Below are positions 60,048 to 64,000 of a stretch of 64,000 bases of DNA, piece after piece. Source of the DNA: PALSA-1353 sp050014015 (lineage in GTDB: Bacteria; Planctomycetota; Phycisphaerae; Tepidisphaerales; Tepidisphaeraceae); contig JBEKEC010000005.1 of the NCBI GenBank assembly GCA_050014015.1, positions 1 through 64,000 of the forward strand, in the 5' to 3' direction. The notes below the pieces were generated by a model, which ran no database searches, was not told the DNA's origin, and was given only the letters and a program-made list of their open reading frames with translations. The position numbers and the translations under genes were made by a program. The first letter of the stretch is position 1. Every line of letters begins with the position of its first letter.

Positions 60048-61034
60048 TTAGTTCACGCCCGCCGCGACTACCACCCGGAAGCCGATGTCGGGACCACGGC
60101 TGGAAGGACCCTCCCAACTGCGCGACGCCGATCGACAACTCGCCGGTCCCCATTCCCAGGAACCACCACGCAGCACGAGGCGGTCGGTGCCCAAGTTTGC
60201 TCCCGTCGGGTCCGTCACTGCTGAGTTGTCGTAATCCCCGTAGCCGTCCGAGCACCACTCCCACGCATTGCCGATCATGTCATGTAACCCGAAGGCATTG
60301 GCCTTGAAGTTGGCTACCGGCGAGGTGAAAACGAAGCCGTCGTCCCAATTGAAGAACGTCCAACTGGCCGGCGCGTTTGGAACATTCTTCTTGATGCTTT
60401 GGTCGGCACAGTTGGCCCAACCATTGCCATCGTCAGGGTTGTCGCCCCACGGGTAGGTGGTAGTCGTGCCGGCCCGGCAGGCGTACTCCCACTGCGCTTC
60501 CGTTGGCAAGGCGGCCGTCTTGCCACTCTTTCTCGACAGCCAAGCACAAAATGCCTTGGCATCCTTCCAGCTAACTTGCACGACAGGATAATCCCTCTTC
60601 TGATCGAAACTCGGATTGCGCCATGAGCAGCCAGCCATGTTTCCGCCCTGGACCCTGCCGCCTATGATTTCAATTCCGGTCGACGAGCCATCGGCCTCGG
60701 CGTCGGTCGTGTAGGCTTTGTCCTTCACGAACGCGGCGAACTGTTCCACTGTCACATGGGTCACACCCATGTAGAACGGCTTGCTTAATGTTACCTCGTG
60801 CTGGGTTTCATCCGTCTTGCGGTCGTTCTCGGTTTCGGGGCTGCCCATGAGGAACTTGCCCGCCGGGATTCGCATCAGTTGCAGCGTCACGCCGTTTCCA
60901 AGGTCCACGGTCAGTTTCTTGGGCGCGTCGGAATCGGCCGGCTGTGTCTGTGCTCCGGCTTCTTTGGAATCGCCAACAAATACAGCAACTAGCATCCCGA
61001 GCATCAGCATTGCGATTGCGAGAGTTTTCCACAT
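60048..61034 (-). CDS. Secreted formylglycine-generating-enzyme-like (SUMF1) domain protein
   Basis: 328 residues from ATG 61034 (AGGAG eight bases upstream). A signal peptide (IAMLMLGMLVAVFVG) is followed by a complete FGE-sulfatase-type domain: RIPAGKFLMGSPE, PVVQVSWKDAKAFCAWLS, LPTEAQWEYACRAG, GNAWEWCSDGY and LVLRGGSW. The catalytic pair of true FGE enzymes lies just after RGGS; here only one Cys remains in WEWGPASCRSASR, so formylglycine activity is doubtful. Such domains also serve as binding modules, and they are abundant in planctomycetes. It lies downstream of traF on the same strand but 156 nt away. Confidence 0.85.
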   Translation of the reverse strand: MWKTLAIAMLMLGMLVAVFVGDSKEAGAQTQPADSDAPKKLTVDLGNGVTLQLMRIPAGKFLMGSPETENDRKTDETQHEVTLSKPFYMGVTHVTVEQFAAFVKDKAYTTDAEADGSSTGIEIIGGRVQGGNMAGCSWRNPSFDQKRDYPVVQVSWKDAKAFCAWLSRKSGKTAALPTEAQWEYACRAGTTTTYPWGDNPDDGNGWANCADQSIKKNVPNAPASWTFFNWDDGFVFTSPVANFKANAFGLHDMIGNAWEWCSDGYGDYDNSAVTDPTGANLGTDRLVLRGGSWEWGPASCRSASRSWEGPSSRGPDIGFRVVVAAGVN

Positions 61035-61190
61035 CGTGCGTTCTCCTGCTTGAATAAGTTCAGATATAAATTGCTCCACCCAAGCAACAACCCACGTTCG
61101 AGGGCCTCTGGAGTATGCCTGAATGAACGGTGAGGTCAAATCCCGTTTGATGACGAACAGGAATTGAGACAGCGGTGTCCGGTGTTCACC

Positions 61191-61742
61191 TCACCAAATT
61201 ATCGCGGGATTTCTGACCGCTTCGATCTGTCTCCGATGGATCGGGCCATAGCAACGACTATCGAAGCTGTTGGGAATGCGATTGGAGAAAACGAAGAATT
61301 CATCCGGTGCGAGGATTCGGCAGGCGCGCCAAACGGGAAGCGGACGGCCGCTGCTGTCTTCTGGCGGCGGCATCGGCGCGATCCGTTGGCCGTTGATTAC
61401 GAGCCAGTCGCCAGTCGTATCAATACGATCTCCTGGGCCGGCGACTATCGGTTTGAGGATGTACCAGTTGTCGCCGCTGTTTCCGGTACGTCCGAGCACA
61501 TAGGCCCGTGCCGCCGGCGGAATACAAAAATCGACGAGCTTCCCGACGGCTGGTTCTTCCGAAGAGCGCAGGTACAGGCCGGGAGCAACGCTCGGGGACG
61601 TGTTGATGACCAGAAAACGATGAGCGCCCAATTCCGGGATAATTGCGAACACCAAAAGGATCACCGCAACGCGCGACAAAACGCGACGGCGGCGCTCGCG
61701 ACCGGAGGGAACATGACCGCCGCAAAGCATCAGGCGCGACAT
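61191..61742 (-). CDS. traF: TraF-type S26 signal peptidase (pilin maturation)
   Basis: 183 residues from ATG 61742 (GGAGG seven bases upstream). An N-terminal membrane helix (VAVILLVFAIIPELG) precedes the catalytic Ser motif NTSPSVAPGLY, then ILKPIVAGPGDRI with the general-base Lys region, and the C-terminal box DEFFVFSNRIPNSFDSRCYGPI. This is the conjugative TraF family that cleaves and cyclises TrbC pilin in RP4. It therefore acts on the trbC product encoded at 16461. Its start overlaps the DUF2840 stop, the usual arrangement in trb-type elements. Confidence 0.93.
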   Translation of the reverse strand: MSRLMLCGGHVPSGRERRRRVLSRVAVILLVFAIIPELGAHRFLVINTSPSVAPGLYLRSSEEPAVGKLVDFCIPPAARAYVLGRTGNSGDNWYILKPIVAGPGDRIDTTGDWLVINGQRIAPMPPPEDSSGRPLPVWRACRILAPDEFFVFSNRIPNSFDSRCYGPIHRRQIEAVRNPAIIW

Positions 61743-62200
61743 ACCACGCCCTCCAGGTCGAACGATTCCAAGGGCGCTTGGCAAAGGAGTAATTCCTGGG
61801 CGGCGTCGGTCCAGAAGGCGGCAGGCATTTCCGCAGGATTTCGTCCACGGTGTTTCAAGTCCTCGATGAGATCGAGCAATTGATCCACGGCCTCATCTTG
61901 TCCGGCGGGCCCACACTGTCGGACAAGTACATGGACCGCCGCACCTGGATGGATGCCCGGCAGAACGCGGCCGGCGTTGTTAACGGGCAGCGCCTCGACG
62001 ATTGCCAAGGTGCGATGTTGGCGGTCGGGCGAATATCGGCGCCACCAGACCACCGCAAATATCTGGCCGGGTCGGAAATAGTGAACAGCACGTCCGTCCC
62101 GACCCAACTGGCAGCGGATTGGATCACCGAAGCACAGGCAATCGGCCATTGAGCCTGCAATGTGCGTTGCACTGAATCGAGTAAACTGGTCTGGACGCAC
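61730..62200 (-). CDS. DUF2840-family protein next to traF
   Basis: 156 residues from GTG 62200, chosen because AGGAGGTG lies six bases upstream; the frame is open to 62245. The centre GRAVHYFRPGQIFAVVWWRRYS, LAIVEALPVNNAGRVLPGIHPGAAVHVLV and the end VDQLLDLIEDLKHRGRNPAEMPAAFW match DUF2840, which is nearly always coupled to traF in integrative conjugative elements. Its biochemical role is unknown. It is divergently arranged with the S24-type regulator, with a 153-bp shared promoter region. Confidence 0.85.
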   Translation of the reverse strand: MRPDQFTRFSATHIAGSMADCLCFGDPIRCQLGRDGRAVHYFRPGQIFAVVWWRRYSPDRQHRTLAIVEALPVNNAGRVLPGIHPGAAVHVLVRQCGPAGQDEAVDQLLDLIEDLKHRGRNPAEMPAAFWTDAAQELLLCQAPLESFDLEGVVCRA

Positions 62201-62353
62201 GAACCACCTCCTATTTTTCTGCTTGCATTCTGGCTGTGCGAACATTACCCTAACAGAAGTGCCGGAGTCAAGAACTATTCCATTTTGACCTCATTTTGGA
62301 TTTGAGGGTGCAAAACAGACCCGGCACAGACGCACGGAGGTTGAACAACTGAT

Positions 62354-63037
62354 ATGCGAAACGAATCGCGCACGGTGAAGATTTCCGGCGAGCGCCTCGC
62401 CGAGCTCTGGCGCGGCAGCATGATGTCCAAGGAGTCATTTGCGCAAGCCGCCGGCATGAAGCGCTCGGGCGTATTTCGTCTGATGCGCCCTGGCGTGCAC
62501 GGAATGTTCGCGGACAACTTTCGCAAAATTGCGGAAGTTTTGAAGACGACGCCCGACGATTTGCATTGCCGGGTCGCGCCCGATGCTTTCGGAACCGACG
62601 ATGAATCTCGTTCTCCGTGCGGTGTGTCGGGGCCAGCGCACGCGTTGTCCCATGTGCCAAGCTATCACAGCATTAGCGCGGGCGCCCGCAGCGAGCGTTT
62701 GGGAATCGAGACTGGCAACGTAAAGGTTCCGGTTGGTTTATGCGACTTTTGCGTGCGCGTGGACGGCGAATCGATGATTCCGACGTACCCCGATCGGGCG
62801 ACGGCGCTATTCGAGAACGTCGAGGGCCATGAATTCGTTTTCGGCAAGGATTACATCATCTGGTTCACCAACGATGAATGTTATTTCAGTCGAGTGTTTG
62901 AAAGTGATGATGACCGTGACCTGCTGGTGCTGAGAAAACTCAACCCGGACCGTAGTCGATTCCCCGACCGAATGGTTCATCGCCGCGAAATTGAGCGAGT
63001 GGCCCACTGCGTGGGAGTGCTGACTTTGACGAAATGA
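62354..63037 (+). CDS. S24/LexA-like repressor, probable element regulator
   Basis: 227 residues. An N-terminal helix-turn-helix (MSKESFAQAAGMKRSGVFRLMRPGV) leads to a LexA/CI-type C-terminal domain with Ser140 in VDGESMIPTYPD and a plausible Ala-Gly cleavage position in SISAGARS. The Lys expected before RV in the YxKRV position is replaced (CYFSRV, about residue 179), so self-cleavage may be lost or altered. It stands at the element end next to the excisionase-like gene, where phage-like switches reside, so it likely controls excision and transfer. No GGTAT-N5-ATACC site occurs in its own upstream region. Confidence 0.78.
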   Translation: MRNESRTVKISGERLAELWRGSMMSKESFAQAAGMKRSGVFRLMRPGVHGMFADNFRKIAEVLKTTPDDLHCRVAPDAFGTDDESRSPCGVSGPAHALSHVPSYHSISAGARSERLGIETGNVKVPVGLCDFCVRVDGESMIPTYPDRATALFENVEGHEFVFGKDYIIWFTNDECYFSRVFESDDDRDLLVLRKLNPDRSRFPDRMVHRREIERVAHCVGVLTLTK

Positions 63038-63059
63038 TGTCTCCAACAAAGGTAAAACG

Positions 63060-63764
63060 ATGTCGAGGCTTATCCAATGGCTCGACCATCGCAAGGAAGT
63101 GGTGGGATTTGAAAAGTGGAAGGATCTGGCGGATTACTCCGGCTTGCCCCTGCAATCGCTCCGCGATGTGCGAGCGCGCCAAACGCTGAACGTGTTAAAT
63201 CGTTCCGAGCGGCGTGTGTTCGCCGGCGCGCTTCGCGTGTCGCTTCGCAAGCTGGAACAGCTCAACGACCACGACATTGACTGGATCGAGGATACGCACG
63301 TTTTCGATCCCGACGTTCGCGGCCGCGCGCTTCCGTGGCAAGAGGACGATCCCGCGTATTGGATTCCGAAAGAGACCCGTCCGGAAGACCGGGGAACGCC
63401 GCTTTTAGGCCGGATCAAGTCGAGCGGGACGGCCGAAGCGGATGAGGATTGGCAAGCGGAATGGGGGCGACACCTTCCCGCGCGATTCGGCAAGGGCTAC
63501 GACATCTATGCTCTGGAAATCGAAGGGGTTGGCCAATCCATCGTGTTCCGCAACATTCCGCCCTGGGAATTTCGCGAAGGACCGGCTGCGGTCTATTGCT
63601 GGAATGGATGGGAAGCGCGGGGGTGGTTCGGTCGGGTTCAACTGACTCCGCTTAAAGCGGTCGTCGTAACCTCCGATGGACTGCGGCATGAGCTGGACCC
63701 GGTGAACATCGTCCGCATCGGAAAGATCATTGGACGATGGCCTGCCGAGGCCGCCACCTCCTGA
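63060..63764 (+). CDS. Second HTH/S24-like regulator, divergent form
   Basis: 234 residues, 22 nt after the first regulator, so probably co-transcribed. The N-terminus FEKWKDLADYSGLPLQSLRDVRARQTLN looks like a helix-turn-helix. The C-terminus (GYDIYALEIEGVGQSIVFRNIPPWEF, VNIVRIGKIIGRWP) resembles the end of phage-type repressors, but the S-M catalytic pair is absent. It may be a non-cleavable partner or antagonist of the first regulator. The family call rests on overall layout. Confidence 0.6.
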   Translation: MSRLIQWLDHRKEVVGFEKWKDLADYSGLPLQSLRDVRARQTLNVLNRSERRVFAGALRVSLRKLEQLNDHDIDWIEDTHVFDPDVRGRALPWQEDDPAYWIPKETRPEDRGTPLLGRIKSSGTAEADEDWQAEWGRHLPARFGKGYDIYALEIEGVGQSIVFRNIPPWEFREGPAAVYCWNGWEARGWFGRVQLTPLKAVVVTSDGLRHELDPVNIVRIGKIIGRWPAEAATS

Positions 63765-63790
63765 TGCAACGGCGACCTCGCCGCGCTCTT

Positions 63791-63839
63791 GGTATTGAGC
63801 ATACCGTTGACTTTTTTGGTTGCGATACTAACATATACC
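63791..63839 (+). promoter_or_regulatory. Promoter and GGTAT-N5-ATACC operator before the excisionase-like gene
   Basis: GGTAT-TGAGC-ATACC (63791-63805) is the third copy of the element palindrome. It abuts TTGACT (63807-63812), a strong -35 box. A -10 of the form CATATA or TAACAT follows near 63829-63837. A further ATACCGAAC half-site (63835-63843) matches one upstream of the relaxase gene (46631-46639). Confidence 0.6.
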
Positions 63840-63881
63840 GAACAGATATGGATTGCGGCTGGTCGTACGGACGGTGAAGCC

Positions 63882-64000
63882 ATGAAAACAATTGAATTGC
63901 ACGCTCCGGCGGTCTCGCCGTATGTGTCGCCCAAGGAGCTTCAGGAACGATGGCGCTGCTCCCGTTCAAGCGTTGACCGAATTGTTCGCCGCGCCGGCCT
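63882..64000 (+). CDS. Excisionase-like helix-turn-helix protein, cut by the window edge
   Basis: Only the first 39 codons are in the window. YVSPKELQERWRCSRSSVDRIVRRAG is a MerR/excisionase-type helix-turn-helix (sigma-54-like HTH_17 pattern: SxxELxxxWxCSxxSVxRxxRxxG). Such proteins usually lie beside the integrase of an integrative element. The integrase itself is therefore expected just beyond 64000, together with the other attachment site. GGTGA near the ATG is a weak ribosome site. Confidence 0.72.
   Translation, partial: MKTIELHAPAVSPYVSPKELQERWRCSRSSVDRIVRRAG

Overview
The window is about 60% GC and reads as a planctomycete (Planctomycetota, probably Phycisphaerae or a near relative). 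The clues are an LEPR-type N-terminal motif in a giant Ig-repeat surface protein (4471-8889), a DUF1598-like domain fused to Sel1 repeats (54903-57170), and a large Cas12b with a Cas4-Cas1 fusion. Two tRNA 3'-end fragments (338-356 and 13333-13375, both minus) look like integrase attachment scars and divide the window into an older, decayed island and a younger mobile element.

Region 1 (1-13332). An attachment scar beside the C-terminal remnant of an integrase is followed by a three-gene minus-strand operon: Ig-repeat protein, hybrid histidine kinase and HD-GYP response regulator, joined by ATGA overlaps. Next come a truncated IS66 transposase and a single-gene primase-helicase-nuclease of the TOTE-conflict type.

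Region 2 (13333 to beyond 64000). This is an integrative and conjugative element of the RP4/Tn4371 trb type. From the left it carries an AbiE-like type IV toxin-antitoxin pair, a small ribbon-helix-helix regulator, and the mating-pair operon trbC-D-E-J-J-L-F-G-I-DUF2274. A type V-B CRISPR-Cas locus follows: 21-repeat array, predicted tracrRNA, cas12b, cas2, cas4-cas1. It is joined to a six-gene module (HerA ATPase, NurA-like nuclease, ImmA/IrrE peptidase, small regulator, sigma-like factor, DNA methyltransferase), then trbB, a CopG regulator, traG and the relaxase, all on the minus strand. The right part holds a structured candidate oriT, parB-like, ssb and DUF932 genes, two structured non-coding stretches, a cargo block of secreted and Sel1-repeat proteins, traF with DUF2840, two S24-type regulators and the start of an excisionase-like gene at the window edge.

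How the parts fit. The trb, tra and relaxase genes would move the element. The CRISPR, methyltransferase-HerA and AbiE modules look like defence cargo lodged between trbB and the rest of the trb genes. A 15-bp palindrome GGTAT-N5-ATACC sits at three promoters (RHH gene, trb operon, excisionase-like gene), which suggests one regulator coordinates transfer and excision. The strongest new prediction is a tracrRNA (about 28082-28230, minus) whose anti-repeat pairs collinearly with the CRISPR repeat in three blocks, just after a closing stem, as in known Cas12b guides. All functional calls come from reading the sequence; no searches were run.
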